Below are positions 20,035-28,412 of a DNA stretch of 64,000 nucleotides, one piece after another. Numbering within the stretch: position 1 is the first letter of the stretch; every line of letters begins with the position of its first letter. Origin of the DNA: an uncultured Brevibacillus sp. Its GTDB lineage: Bacteria > Bacillota > Bacilli > Brevibacillales > Brevibacillaceae. The stretch covers positions 1 to 64,000 of the forward strand of contig NZ_CANMZW010000010.1 of the NCBI RefSeq assembly GCF_947502445.1. Direction: 5' to 3'. Under the pieces are notes generated by a model. The model searched no databases. It worked only from the letters and a program-made list of their open reading frames with translations, and was not told the origin of the DNA. The translations under genes were made by a program, and so were the position numbers.

Positions 20035-20922
20035 TTACGATTTCGGATCAAAAATATCGCGCAGGGCATCGCCTAGCATGTAGACGGTAAAGACGACAAT
20101 CGTAATCGCCAGTCCCGGAAACGTCGCCAGCCACCATGCCTCCCGCAAGTAATCCTTGCCTTCACTCAGCATCGTTCCCCATTCGGGAGTCGGGGGTTGG
20201 GCTCCCAGTCCAATAAACCCGAGTGCAGATGTCCCTAAAATTGCACTCCCAATGAACATCGTCGTATACACGATCAGTATATTAGAAATATTCGGAATCA
20301 GTTGGTTGATAATAATCCACCAGTTGGAGCTTCCGATTGACCGACTTGCTTCCACATAACCTGAGCCTTTGATCGTTAGAGCTGCTCCGCGAACCAAGAT
20401 GGCAAAACCGGGTATAGATGCGATCCCGATCGCAATCATCGCATTTTCCTGACTGGGGCCAAGTGCGGCTACAATCGCCAAAGCCAGTACAATCCCCGGC
20501 AGTGCAAGCAAAACGTCCATGATTCTCATCATCACGTTGTCAAAAATTCCTCCCAGGTACGCGCTCGTTACACCGATGAGCGTTCCGGCTACAAACGTCA
20601 TCGCAGAGGCCAACACAGCGACAGTCAGAGTCACCCTGGTTCCATACAGCAGACGAGATAAAATGTCACGGCCGATAGCATCCGTCCCGAGCCAAAACTC
20701 CGCTGAGGGTCCCTGCATGAAAGCTTCGTAATACGTTTTGGTCGGATCGTGCGGGGCAATCCACGGACCAATGATCCCGATGAGTATAATCCCCAGCATC
20801 ATGAAAAAGCTGTATTTTGCTTTTCTTTTTTGCATAATCTTGTTCAAGAGTTCAAAGCGGGGTAGCGATCTTTCCTTCCGCCAGATCGAACGAACAGGAA
20901 TTGTTTTGTTAAGCTCGCTCAT
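20035..20922 (-). CDS. dppC: Peptide ABC transporter permease, DppC/OppC type
   Basis: 295 aa with an N-terminal cytoplasmic segment and about six membrane helices. It shows the OppC signatures PHDPTKTYYEAFMQGPSAEFWLGTD and GRDILSRLLYGTR, and the EAA-like loop GSGYVEASRSIGSSNWWII. The ATG follows GGGAGGGGG; only 2 nt separate it from the dppB stop. It forms half of the peptide channel. Confidence 0.92.
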   Translation of the reverse strand: MSELNKTIPVRSIWRKERSLPRFELLNKIMQKRKAKYSFFMMLGIILIGIIGPWIAPHDPTKTYYEAFMQGPSAEFWLGTDAIGRDILSRLLYGTRVTLTVAVLASAMTFVAGTLIGVTSAYLGGIFDNVMMRIMDVLLALPGIVLALAIVAALGPSQENAMIAIGIASIPGFAILVRGAALTIKGSGYVEASRSIGSSNWWIIINQLIPNISNILIVYTTMFIGSAILGTSALGFIGLGAQPPTPEWGTMLSEGKDYLREAWWLATFPGLAITIVVFTVYMLGDALRDIFDPKS

Positions 20923-20924
20923 GC

Positions 20925-21863
20925 TTACGCCCCCTCCCTTTTTGCTGTGTAATCGATGCGTGGATCGAGAATGGCGTACAACACGTCAATCAAAATCACG
21001 ACCAAGACGTAAATCGCCCCAATAAACAAGGTTGTTCCCTGAATCATGGGAAAATCCCGCGAGCTGATGGCTTGAATCGCCAACGTTCCAATTCCTGGCC
21101 AGTTGAATACTTGCTCGACAATGACGGCACCACCCAAAAGTCCCGCAAATTCCAGCCCGATGACCGCCACAATCGGGATCATCACATTGCGAAAGGCGTG
21201 GCGCAGCAGCACGATTCGCTCCCCCATTCCTTTTGCACGAGCCGTTCGGATGTAGTCATTGGACAAGACCTCGACCATGCCAGCACGCGTCAAGCGGCTC
21301 AGTGCCGTCGCCGTCAACGTACCAAGAGTGACCGCAGGCAGCACGATATCCATAAATCCAGTTCCTCCCGCGATCGGAAACCAGCCTAGATGTACAGAAA
21401 ACACGAGTATCACCAGCAGCCCCAGCCAAAAGCCCGGCAGAGCCATGCCAAAGGTTGAAAACGTCATAATAAGGCCATCGAGAAACGTATCTTTAAACCT
21501 CGCCGCGAGAACTCCGAGGCCAATTCCGACAACTACCGCAACCCCTAGGCTTGCCACAGCCATCTTTGCCGTAGCAGGGAACCGTTCGGCGATTTCTGTG
21601 CTGACCGGTCTGCCTGTTTTGAGCGAGGTGCCCAAATCCCCTTTGACCACGCCAGACGCATAGTCCAAATACTGGACGACGAGAGGCTTGTTAAGACCAA
21701 GCTCCTCCCTCAGCGTCTCGATTTGTTCCACTGTTGCCCGCTGTCCAAGCATAATCCGCACGGGATCACCAGGGATGAAATGGATGAGCATAAAAGTAAA
21801 AACGGAGAGTCCAAAGAGAACAATCACACCCGATATGAGTCGCTTAATAATATATTGCTTCAT
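20925..21863 (-). CDS. dppB: Peptide ABC transporter permease, DppB/OppB type
   Basis: 312 aa. The N-terminus MKQYIIKRLISGVIVLFG and the motif FIPGDPVRIMLG are typical of OppB/DppB; the EAA loop reads YIRTARAKGMGERIVLLRHAFRN. The ribosome binding site just before the ATG is poor (CTGGGTGAAT), but the stop codon of a 36-codon ORF overlaps the start, so translation may depend on coupling. It is the first transporter gene of the Dpp set. Confidence 0.92.
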   Translation of the reverse strand: MKQYIIKRLISGVIVLFGLSVFTFMLIHFIPGDPVRIMLGQRATVEQIETLREELGLNKPLVVQYLDYASGVVKGDLGTSLKTGRPVSTEIAERFPATAKMAVASLGVAVVVGIGLGVLAARFKDTFLDGLIMTFSTFGMALPGFWLGLLVILVFSVHLGWFPIAGGTGFMDIVLPAVTLGTLTATALSRLTRAGMVEVLSNDYIRTARAKGMGERIVLLRHAFRNVMIPIVAVIGLEFAGLLGGAVIVEQVFNWPGIGTLAIQAISSRDFPMIQGTTLFIGAIYVLVVILIDVLYAILDPRIDYTAKREGA

Positions 21864-21970
21864 GAGGCATTCACCCAGCAGTGAAAAAGCATTCGAGTAA
21901 ACGTCTTGCCTTTCTCGCCAACACCATGGCTGAGTTTGACTTTACTACCAGACACATTTTTTTGTAACAA
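21860..21970 (-). CDS. 36-aa ORF translationally coupled to dppB
   Basis: A TTG codon 8 nt after GGAGG opens a 36-codon frame encoding a basic peptide (K-rich, with HGVGEKGKTFTRMLFHCW near the end). Its TGA overlaps the dppB ATG as ATGA. It has no membrane helix or signal peptide, and I do not recognise a family. The strong ribosome binding site, together with dppB's weak one, suggests a leader ORF that brings ribosomes to dppB. It could also be the remnant of a longer gene. Confidence 0.5.
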   Translation of the reverse strand: MLQKNVSGSKVKLSHGVGEKGKTFTRMLFHCWVNAS

Positions 21971-22007
21971 TATGTGCACCTCCCAAGTTGAACCTATCTA
22001 CTATTGG

Positions 22008-23093
22008 CTAAGGAATGATATACGGTCGTTCAAATACAATATTCTCGATTGCTTCCAGAGCCTTTTCCGTCCACTCACGTTCCTGCTCCACGTTTGTGAG
22101 ATAAATAATCGTTTTATCTGTTTGAACATATCGTCGGAGCCAGCTTCGATACCCTGGCCAGCTTCCACCGTGATGCACGACTTTTCCTGTCACCTGATCT
22201 TCACGCAGCCGCCAGCCAAAACCATAATCAGACATACTGTTCCCTACTAGCTGCACTGCGGAAAAAGCTCTCTCTAACGTTTCTTTCTTTACCAGCTCTT
22301 CTGTGTAAAGAGCTCTGTCCCATTTACGTAAATCATCGAGTGTTGAACTAACCGCCCCATCTCCCTGAATGCCATCGAGATAAATGACAAAATCATGCAG
22401 ACTTGATTCATCCGGTAGCACAAATGCTTTAGATTGGGCAGCAGAAACATATCCATAAGCGTACTGCTGGATCGACTCAGGCGAATGTCTCCGGTTGTAT
22501 ACTCTCGTGTGCTGCATATCTAGCGGTTGAAAAATCTGCTGCTGCAAGAAATCGGCAAATCTTGTATCCGCTACGCGTTCTATGATCGAAGCCAATAAAG
22601 CATAACCGGTATTGCTATACTCATACCTTTCACCCGGGCTAAACAAGACGTCGGGTCGATACTTGATTAGCTGATCAATGATGTCTTGATTCGTAGCAAT
22701 TTTTGTTTTATCCCAATATTGAGAAAACAATTCCATGTAATCAGGCAACCCGGACGTGTGTACAAGTAGATTTTCTACAGTAATATTGGCATACGGAAAA
22801 TCCGGAAAGAATTTGTCTACTTTATCCGTGTAGTTGAGTTTTCCTTGCTCTTGCAGGATCATGATACCCATTGCTGTAAACGCCTTGGATACCGATGCGA
22901 GTTCAAATACCGAATCCGGTGACAATTTTTCAGCCGTTTCCAGATTGGCCATGCCTATGGAATTTTGATAGAAAGCGTTTCCTTCTTCCAAAATCAAAAT
23001 GTTGCCACTCCAATTGCTTTGTTCGGCAAACGTAGAAAAAAGCTCATCTAGCTGGCGGCATCTTACATCACTTGCTTTGGCACGCTGTGTCAT
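22008..23093 (-). CDS. S12 family serine hydrolase (beta-lactamase class C / D-peptidase fold)
   Basis: 361 aa. Catalytic SxxK is Ser67-Val-Ser-Lys70, the second motif is Tyr159-Ser-Asn161, and HHGGSWPG near residue 310 replaces KTG. This is the DD-peptidase/class C beta-lactamase/D-aminopeptidase fold. There is no signal peptide, so it acts in the cytosol, unlike penicillin-binding proteins. The start overlaps the stop of the upstream S12 gene (ATGA). Position in the peptide operon suggests cleavage of imported peptides, perhaps with D-residues; the substrate is unknown. Confidence 0.85.
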   Translation of the reverse strand: MTQRAKASDVRCRQLDELFSTFAEQSNWSGNILILEEGNAFYQNSIGMANLETAEKLSPDSVFELASVSKAFTAMGIMILQEQGKLNYTDKVDKFFPDFPYANITVENLLVHTSGLPDYMELFSQYWDKTKIATNQDIIDQLIKYRPDVLFSPGERYEYSNTGYALLASIIERVADTRFADFLQQQIFQPLDMQHTRVYNRRHSPESIQQYAYGYVSAAQSKAFVLPDESSLHDFVIYLDGIQGDGAVSSTLDDLRKWDRALYTEELVKKETLERAFSAVQLVGNSMSDYGFGWRLREDQVTGKVVHHGGSWPGYRSWLRRYVQTDKTIIYLTNVEQEREWTEKALEAIENIVFERPYIIP

Positions 23094-24538
23094 TTTTCGT
23101 TTCCCCCACTCGCTTTTTTATCATCTTTTGAAAACTGTCTCCCAGCAAAAGCCAGTCGAACAATCTCATGATTTCCCGCTCTGATAAACCGTGCAGAACA
23201 ATCTGTTCCAAAAGCCCGGACTACAAAAAGATCTTCAGCAAATGGTCTCATCACGTAGCTTTCTCCCAAAAAAGAGAGCATGAGTTGACCATTTTCTAAT
23301 CTGATCGGCACGGTCCCAAATTCACTAGATTGATAATCGCCCACGAATTGAGGCATATCCTCCACAGAAACGGAATAATTTTTGCCATCCAAATGAGAAG
23401 ATTCTGGAGGGCGGTTTTCCAAACAATTTAGCGCACCCGACATAATCGCCAAAACCGGCGACAATTCTATATTGGACAGTGCCACACCAGCCAGTCCTGT
23501 TTCTGGAAAGAAGCACATTTGTGCGGTAATCCCTTTAAAACCACCACTATGTTCAACCAGCTTTTTACCGTAGTAGTCAGGGGTGATGACCAAACCGTAG
23601 CCGTAAAACTGACCAGGTATCATATCAGTCGGAACATACGGGGTTATCATTTGTTCTACACTTTCAAGTGTCAGGATTCGTTTTCCCCCTTCAGTAAGTC
23701 CGCCTTTGCAAAACATGTCCGTATATCGCAGCATATCCCGCACCGTTGATATGATGGCTCCTGCCGCCCGGGAAGCAGGCGTATCCCACCAATTTGGAGA
23801 TGAGATCACTTCCTTGTGATCGCCTCTGTCTCGCATGATATACAGATTGGTAATATTCTCATACCCATTCAGCTCTTCCAGAAAAAAGCTAGTGTGCTCC
23901 ATTCCGATTGGATCGATGATATGTTCCTTGACGTACATCTCATACGACACTCCGCTGACACGGTTAATGATCGCTCCCAGCAAGGCGTAGCAATCATTGG
24001 AATAACTGAACTCCATACCTGGAGCACCTAAAAGCTCTAGATCTAATGTAGAAATAACACTCAACAGCTCTTCGTACGTATCGATTGGTACCGTAACTGC
24101 TTCCTCGTTATGCAGAAATGGATGGTCTTCTGCCTCATTCTCTTCCAAGCTTCGCATCACGCTTGCATAAAAGGTTGGCAACGGAGGAACACCACTCGTA
24201 TTGGTCATAAAATGATGAATCGTGATTCCCCCAACATCCAGATTTTTCAGACGGAATTCCGGCAAGTATTTAACTACAGGATCATGAACGGATAACTTGC
24301 CTGCTTCCTGTAATTGCATAATCGCCACACAAGTAAAAGACTTGGTTATAGATGCAATCCCAAATACCGTATCGATTGTCACTCCTAGCTGCCGCTGCAC
24401 ATCTCGAAAGCCAAATCCGTTTTCATAGAAAAGCTGGCCATCTTTTGCGAGTCCAATACTTACTCCAGGAACTTGACCTTCTGTTATCCATTTTTGAGCA
24501 TACTGTTCAAAAGAACTCGCCCAGCCGTTCGTTTGCAT
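23090..24538 (-). CDS. S12 family serine hydrolase with C-terminal extension
   Basis: 482 aa. SxxK is Ser63-Ile-Thr-Lys66, the second motif Tyr179-Ser-Asn181, and the third HSGG near 335. About 100 residues beyond the catalytic domain form a lipocalin-like beta module (YQSSEFGTVPIRLENGQLMLSF style), as in D-aminopeptidase DAP-type and ClbP-like relatives. There is no signal peptide. GAAGGAGAA precedes the ATG. It closely resembles 30563-31999, suggesting duplication within the locus. It is a cytosolic hydrolase of unproven substrate. Confidence 0.85.
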   Translation of the reverse strand: MQTNGWASSFEQYAQKWITEGQVPGVSIGLAKDGQLFYENGFGFRDVQRQLGVTIDTVFGIASITKSFTCVAIMQLQEAGKLSVHDPVVKYLPEFRLKNLDVGGITIHHFMTNTSGVPPLPTFYASVMRSLEENEAEDHPFLHNEEAVTVPIDTYEELLSVISTLDLELLGAPGMEFSYSNDCYALLGAIINRVSGVSYEMYVKEHIIDPIGMEHTSFFLEELNGYENITNLYIMRDRGDHKEVISSPNWWDTPASRAAGAIISTVRDMLRYTDMFCKGGLTEGGKRILTLESVEQMITPYVPTDMIPGQFYGYGLVITPDYYGKKLVEHSGGFKGITAQMCFFPETGLAGVALSNIELSPVLAIMSGALNCLENRPPESSHLDGKNYSVSVEDMPQFVGDYQSSEFGTVPIRLENGQLMLSFLGESYVMRPFAEDLFVVRAFGTDCSARFIRAGNHEIVRLAFAGRQFSKDDKKASGGNEK

Positions 24539-24573
24539 GTTCTTTTCTCCTTCATTATCCTTTAAAATGCTTG

Positions 24574-26193
24574 TTAGTCCGCGATCCAGCTATCATTATA
24601 GGTGGGCAAGACAGAAGTCCACTTCACGCCTTTTACTCGAGAATTGATTACAGCAAAGGACTTGTCGTTATAAATAGGGACAACATACGCTTGCTCAATC
24701 AGGCGTTTTTGGACATCCATATAGACTTGTTTTCTGGCATCCGTCTGTATGGTTGTACGCCCTTTCAAAAGGAGAGCATCCAGTTGGTCATCTTTTACAC
24801 CAGACAAGTTGTAGGCACCACTAGAATGAAAATAGAAGGTTAAAATATCAGGGTCATCATACTCGCCAGAAATCAGTGTTACATCAAAATTTCCTTTGAT
24901 TACTTCCTGCATGTACCCTGCCATATCTAGCTTCTGAATCAAAATGTTGATACCAGCCTCTCCCAACATGGCTTGGAGCAATTGGGCTTGTTTGTCAACA
25001 TCTGCAGTAGTCAGCATGTTCAAGCTAAGCGTTTTTCCGTCCTTCTCTCTCATTCCACTTCCGTTTCGTTTCCAACCAGCATCGTCTAACAATTTCTTTG
25101 CTTCATTCACATTATATTCGTAGCCGTACTTCTCTAAGGATTTGTCATACCCAAATGTAGATGGAGATAACGGCGTATGGGATACTTCCCCTTCTCCCTG
25201 CAAAACAGCTTGGATAATGGCTTCTTTATTGACGAGCATATTTAATGCTTTTCGCACCTGAATATTCTGAAACTCCGGTCTTGATAGGTTCATCTCTAGC
25301 AACAAACCTACTCCAGGGCGTAAACGCTCCATAACTTGATATTTTGGATTGCTTCGATAATTCTTCACTTCTTTGACAGGTACTTCCGTTGCTACATCAA
25401 TGGCACCACTCTCCAGTGCAGACATCCTAAGTTGGCTGTCAGCAATCCCTTTTATGATTAGCTTATCGGCTCTTGGAGGACCTTGATTTTCATAATAGGG
25501 CTCCCCCCACTGAAACGCTTCATTTCGAACATAGGTGACACCTTCGCCCGTTTTCCAACTCTCAAACTTCCAGGGTCCTACTCCCACTGGATTTCGCCCG
25601 TAATCCTCTCCTGCCTTTTCAATCGCTTTTAACGATAACGGCTGCGATAAATAACTTGCTAACGTTTCGAGAAAGGCAGTAGTGGGTTCATGTAGCTCTA
25701 ATACGAGAGTCTGTTCATCTGGCGCCGACACACTTTTTATTGGAGCAAGTATTTCAGCGGTTGTCTTTGCCTTTGTCTGCGGATTAAGAGCACGCTCGAA
25801 GGTTTCCTTAAAAGTTTTTGCGGTCAGAGGTGTCCCATCGTGAAGGGTTATCCCGGAACGAATGGTGAAGGTCCATGTTTTGCCATCCTCTGATATTTTA
25901 TAGTCACTTGCCAGAGAGGGCTTGTATTCGTTTGTTGCAGGATCCTTATACAACAGGGAACCACCGAGCGGCCATGTGTAGACCACAGCAGCTCCAACAG
26001 ACATGTGGGTATCTAATGTATCCGGTTCATAAGCATATGCGACTGTAATCGTTCCGCCCGGCTTTGGTTTGGCACTCTCACCTTGCTCGGCTGGTGCAGT
26101 ATTTTGTGTGCCGCAACCAACTACCAAGAACATACTGAGAGTGACGAATCCCCCCAAAACGATACTGCTCGTTCTTCTTATGTTTTTCTTCAT
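24574..26193 (-). CDS. Peptide ABC transporter substrate-binding lipoprotein (DppA/OppA family)
   Basis: 539 aa. A lipoprotein signal ends at Cys27 (LVVGC). SBP_bac_5 features are VAYAYEPDTLDTH, WTFTIRSGITLHDGTPLTA and RKALNMLVNKEAI. GGGGGGA stands upstream of the ATG. It appears to be the first gene of the long unit running to 14068 and provides the second peptide receptor for the Dpp permease. Confidence 0.9.
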   Translation of the reverse strand: MKKNIRRTSSIVLGGFVTLSMFLVVGCGTQNTAPAEQGESAKPKPGGTITVAYAYEPDTLDTHMSVGAAVVYTWPLGGSLLYKDPATNEYKPSLASDYKISEDGKTWTFTIRSGITLHDGTPLTAKTFKETFERALNPQTKAKTTAEILAPIKSVSAPDEQTLVLELHEPTTAFLETLASYLSQPLSLKAIEKAGEDYGRNPVGVGPWKFESWKTGEGVTYVRNEAFQWGEPYYENQGPPRADKLIIKGIADSQLRMSALESGAIDVATEVPVKEVKNYRSNPKYQVMERLRPGVGLLLEMNLSRPEFQNIQVRKALNMLVNKEAIIQAVLQGEGEVSHTPLSPSTFGYDKSLEKYGYEYNVNEAKKLLDDAGWKRNGSGMREKDGKTLSLNMLTTADVDKQAQLLQAMLGEAGINILIQKLDMAGYMQEVIKGNFDVTLISGEYDDPDILTFYFHSSGAYNLSGVKDDQLDALLLKGRTTIQTDARKQVYMDVQKRLIEQAYVVPIYNDKSFAVINSRVKGVKWTSVLPTYNDSWIAD

Positions 26194-26327
26194 ATGTCTG
26201 TAGTCCCCCCACTTGACTTTTCTGTTTGAAAATATTGCCGATAATGACAGACGATCTCACCTCCTTCGCAAGTAGTATGTCAATTATGTTAGCGCTTCCA
26301 TAAAAAGTGTAAGATAAAAGCGTACAT

Positions 26328-27350
26328 CTACTCCTTATCCAATTGTTGAAGCTTCCACTTTAATGCTTGACAAAATAATTCATTTGTTTTCATATACGAC
26401 TGCAGACTCGGGTACAGGATTGAGCAAATTCTTCTAAAACGTTCGATATTTTCAGACTGGATGGAAAGGATCCTTTCCGCAAACCGACGGAAAAATGGCT
26501 CCGGAACGGGAAGTTGGTCTACATCGGCAAACAGCAAGACGTACTCTTGAACGTTCGCCTGCACGACATGACTGTCAAAAGTTGCATGTTGCTCCGCTGC
26601 GTCCAGCAACTGCTTGTGGTTTTTCAGCATTTTGGCGGTCCACATTTCGACACTGATTCTAGGTAGATGGACTACTTCCAGATAGGACATAAAATCCCTT
26701 TTCATCTCCCGTACAATCTGTGGATCATTAAACATTTCCTCCAATTCATCTAATGCGGCCGTTTGTGCTGCCGAAAGCTTGCCTTCCAGCAAGGAAGAGA
26801 CTTTAACTCCTAGTAGAAAAATCTCTCGCCATTCGACCGGAAAATGTTCAGGAAAAACGGACAAAAACATTTTTTCCAAAATAAATTTTTCCCGTTCCAA
26901 TGTATTTGCTGAAATAGATTCCACCAACTCGTACATATAGTTCAGAGAATCGTTGTCTCCTTTTTTCTGCTTGGTTTGTATCAAAATGGATTTCATGCTG
27001 GAAAGAGTCCGCATTTGCATGTCCAAAGCTTCAATTTGCCATTCGATCGCCATATCAACAGGGATATCCCCGGATATCATTTTCTGAATCTCATCAATGC
27101 CAAAGTTTAGATAGCGCAGGGTAAGAATCAGTTTCAAGCGCCATATTTCCTCTGCTGTATACAGGCGATGACCTCCAGGACTTATCCCTGCAGGTGTAAG
27201 CAGTCCGATTTCGTCGTAATAACGAACAGTGGGTACAGAAGATCCTGTTATTTTCGCCACTTGTCCTATGGAAAATTTTTCGTCCTTTGCTGCTAAATCA
27301 ACCTTTTGATAGTGTGTGGTGCCTAATCTGTTTCCCGTATTTGCGTACAC
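26328..27350 (-). CDS. MerR-family transcriptional regulator with large ligand domain
   Basis: About 340 aa. The MerR winged helix is near the N-terminus (FSIGQVAKITGSSVPTVRYYDEIGLLTPAGISPGGHRLYT at roughly 25-65), followed by the dimerisation helix and an unusually long, helical C-terminal domain of over 200 residues. That domain resembles the effector half of TipAS/MerR-like regulators but is not one I can name. The GTG at 27350 is chosen for AGGAGG 7 nt upstream. It lies between the two halves of the peptide island and has a promoter with a 19-bp spacer, so autoregulation is likely and control of the neighbouring operons is plausible. Confidence 0.8.
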   Translation of the reverse strand: MYANTGNRLGTTHYQKVDLAAKDEKFSIGQVAKITGSSVPTVRYYDEIGLLTPAGISPGGHRLYTAEEIWRLKLILTLRYLNFGIDEIQKMISGDIPVDMAIEWQIEALDMQMRTLSSMKSILIQTKQKKGDNDSLNYMYELVESISANTLEREKFILEKMFLSVFPEHFPVEWREIFLLGVKVSSLLEGKLSAAQTAALDELEEMFNDPQIVREMKRDFMSYLEVVHLPRISVEMWTAKMLKNHKQLLDAAEQHATFDSHVVQANVQEYVLLFADVDQLPVPEPFFRRFAERILSIQSENIERFRRICSILYPSLQSYMKTNELFCQALKWKLQQLDKE

Positions 27351-27370
27351 ACGAAAGCACCTCCTAACCA

Positions 27371-27401
27371 ATTATAAAACCTCAAGTAACTTGAGGTTCA
27401 A
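27371..27401 (-). promoter_or_regulatory. MerR-type promoter with palindrome in a 19-bp spacer
   Basis: On the minus strand -35 TTGAAC (27396-27401) and -10 TATAAT (27371-27376) are 19 bp apart. The palindrome CCTCAAGTTACTTGAGG (27380-27396) fills the spacer. Over-long spacers with a dyad are the hallmark of MerR-activated promoters, where the regulator twists the DNA to align the two boxes. Confidence 0.8.
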
Positions 27402-27422
27402 GGGGAAATATGCTACTCGCTG

Positions 27423-27460
27423 AAATAAAAAGGAAGCTTCTCACCGAAGAAAAGCTTCCT
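27423..27460 (-). terminator. Terminator of the 33.1-27.5 kb operon
   Basis: AGGAAGCTT/AAGCTTCCT hairpin on the minus strand followed by TTTTTATTT. It separates the upstream hydrolase operon from the MerR gene. Confidence 0.8.
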
Positions 27461-27505
27461 TGAAGAATTCACTTATGACAAACCTTACATTTTTACACTT
27501 TTCTG

Positions 27506-28381
27506 CTAGGCTCCTACGAAGTGATCGTAAGCCGCTCTAGCCAATCGGCCAATTGTTCTTTCTCCCTCTTCCATCGTCGGGTTGTTCTTTGACAAGACCG
27601 ATATAGCAAATGACCCTTTGTCTTCAGGTAAATAAATGACCCCAACATCGTTGACGCAATCGCTGAGAGTTCCCGTTTTATGTGCCACTTTGGTCTTGGC
27701 AGGGAGCATGTACGGCAATCGGCTGTTAAATTGCTGACGGAATAAAATATCCAGCATTCCATCGCATGCTCGCTCGGATACGACTTGTTTTTTTGCAATC
27801 AATTCCACAAGCTTAGCCATATCTTCAGGAGTAGCAGCGTTGTTGCGCGGGTCAGCTTGGAAAACAAGACTAGTTGGATCAAACTTCCAGGCAAGGATTC
27901 TATTCAGAGCTTCACGCGAGTAGGCTTGAGGCTCCATCCCTACACACAAGCTGAGCAGATCCCAGCAGCTGTGGTGAATATGGGTGTTCTCCAATCCCAG
28001 CTCTCGCATGTAGGCAGTCACTTGCTCAGTCCCTACCAGCTTGAGAAGTCGATCGGTAGCGAGGTTGTCACTGACAATAATCATCAGCATAGCGAGATCC
28101 TTGACCGTAACCTCCACTCCCAAATGAAGCTCCTGCAAAACGCCTGAACCTGGGACCAGATCTTCCTCACTAACCTTAAAGCGATCATCCAGAGACAGCT
28201 TGCCTGCCTCCACATCTCTGTATAAGGTGGCAAGAATAGGAATTTTGAATGTACTGGCTAATTGAAACAATTCATTGCCATTGATACTCGCTGCTTCTCC
28301 CGTTTGCAAATGCTTGACGGTTACACCAAACGTTCCAGAAGCTCCCTGTGTGATTTCCAACAATTTTTGCTCTAAACTCAT
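27506..28381 (-). CDS. Class A beta-lactamase-like serine hydrolase, cytosolic
   Basis: 291 aa, Beta-lactamase2 fold. Motifs are Ser43-Thr-Phe-Lys46, Ser104-Asp-Asn106 and Lys235-Thr-Gly237. The omega loop, where class A beta-lactamases carry ExxLN, reads CWDLLSLCVGMEP (139-151) and has no obvious Glu166/Asn170 equivalent. There is no signal peptide. Both facts argue against a classical beta-lactamase and for a peptidase, esterase or amidase. The ATG at 28381 has GGGAGGGAGGGA upstream. It is the last gene of the operon that includes the S9 peptidase. Confidence 0.82.
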   Translation of the reverse strand: MSLEQKLLEITQGASGTFGVTVKHLQTGEAASINGNELFQLASTFKIPILATLYRDVEAGKLSLDDRFKVSEEDLVPGSGVLQELHLGVEVTVKDLAMLMIIVSDNLATDRLLKLVGTEQVTAYMRELGLENTHIHHSCWDLLSLCVGMEPQAYSREALNRILAWKFDPTSLVFQADPRNNAATPEDMAKLVELIAKKQVVSERACDGMLDILFRQQFNSRLPYMLPAKTKVAHKTGTLSDCVNDVGVIYLPEDKGSFAISVLSKNNPTMEEGERTIGRLARAAYDHFVGA

Positions 28382-28412
28382 AGTAGTTCCCTCCCTCCCT
28401 TTCTTCTTACCC

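Noticed and set aside
26254-26268. AAGGAGGTGA as the ribosome binding site of a leader gene before the peptide-binding protein
   Set aside because: No ATG, GTG or TTG at a usable distance gives a sensible frame; a GTG overlapping it only extends the binding protein in another frame.
27506-28381. Annotation as a genuine beta-lactam resistance gene
   Set aside because: No signal peptide and no ExxLN omega motif; beta-lactam hydrolysis cannot be claimed from sequence.
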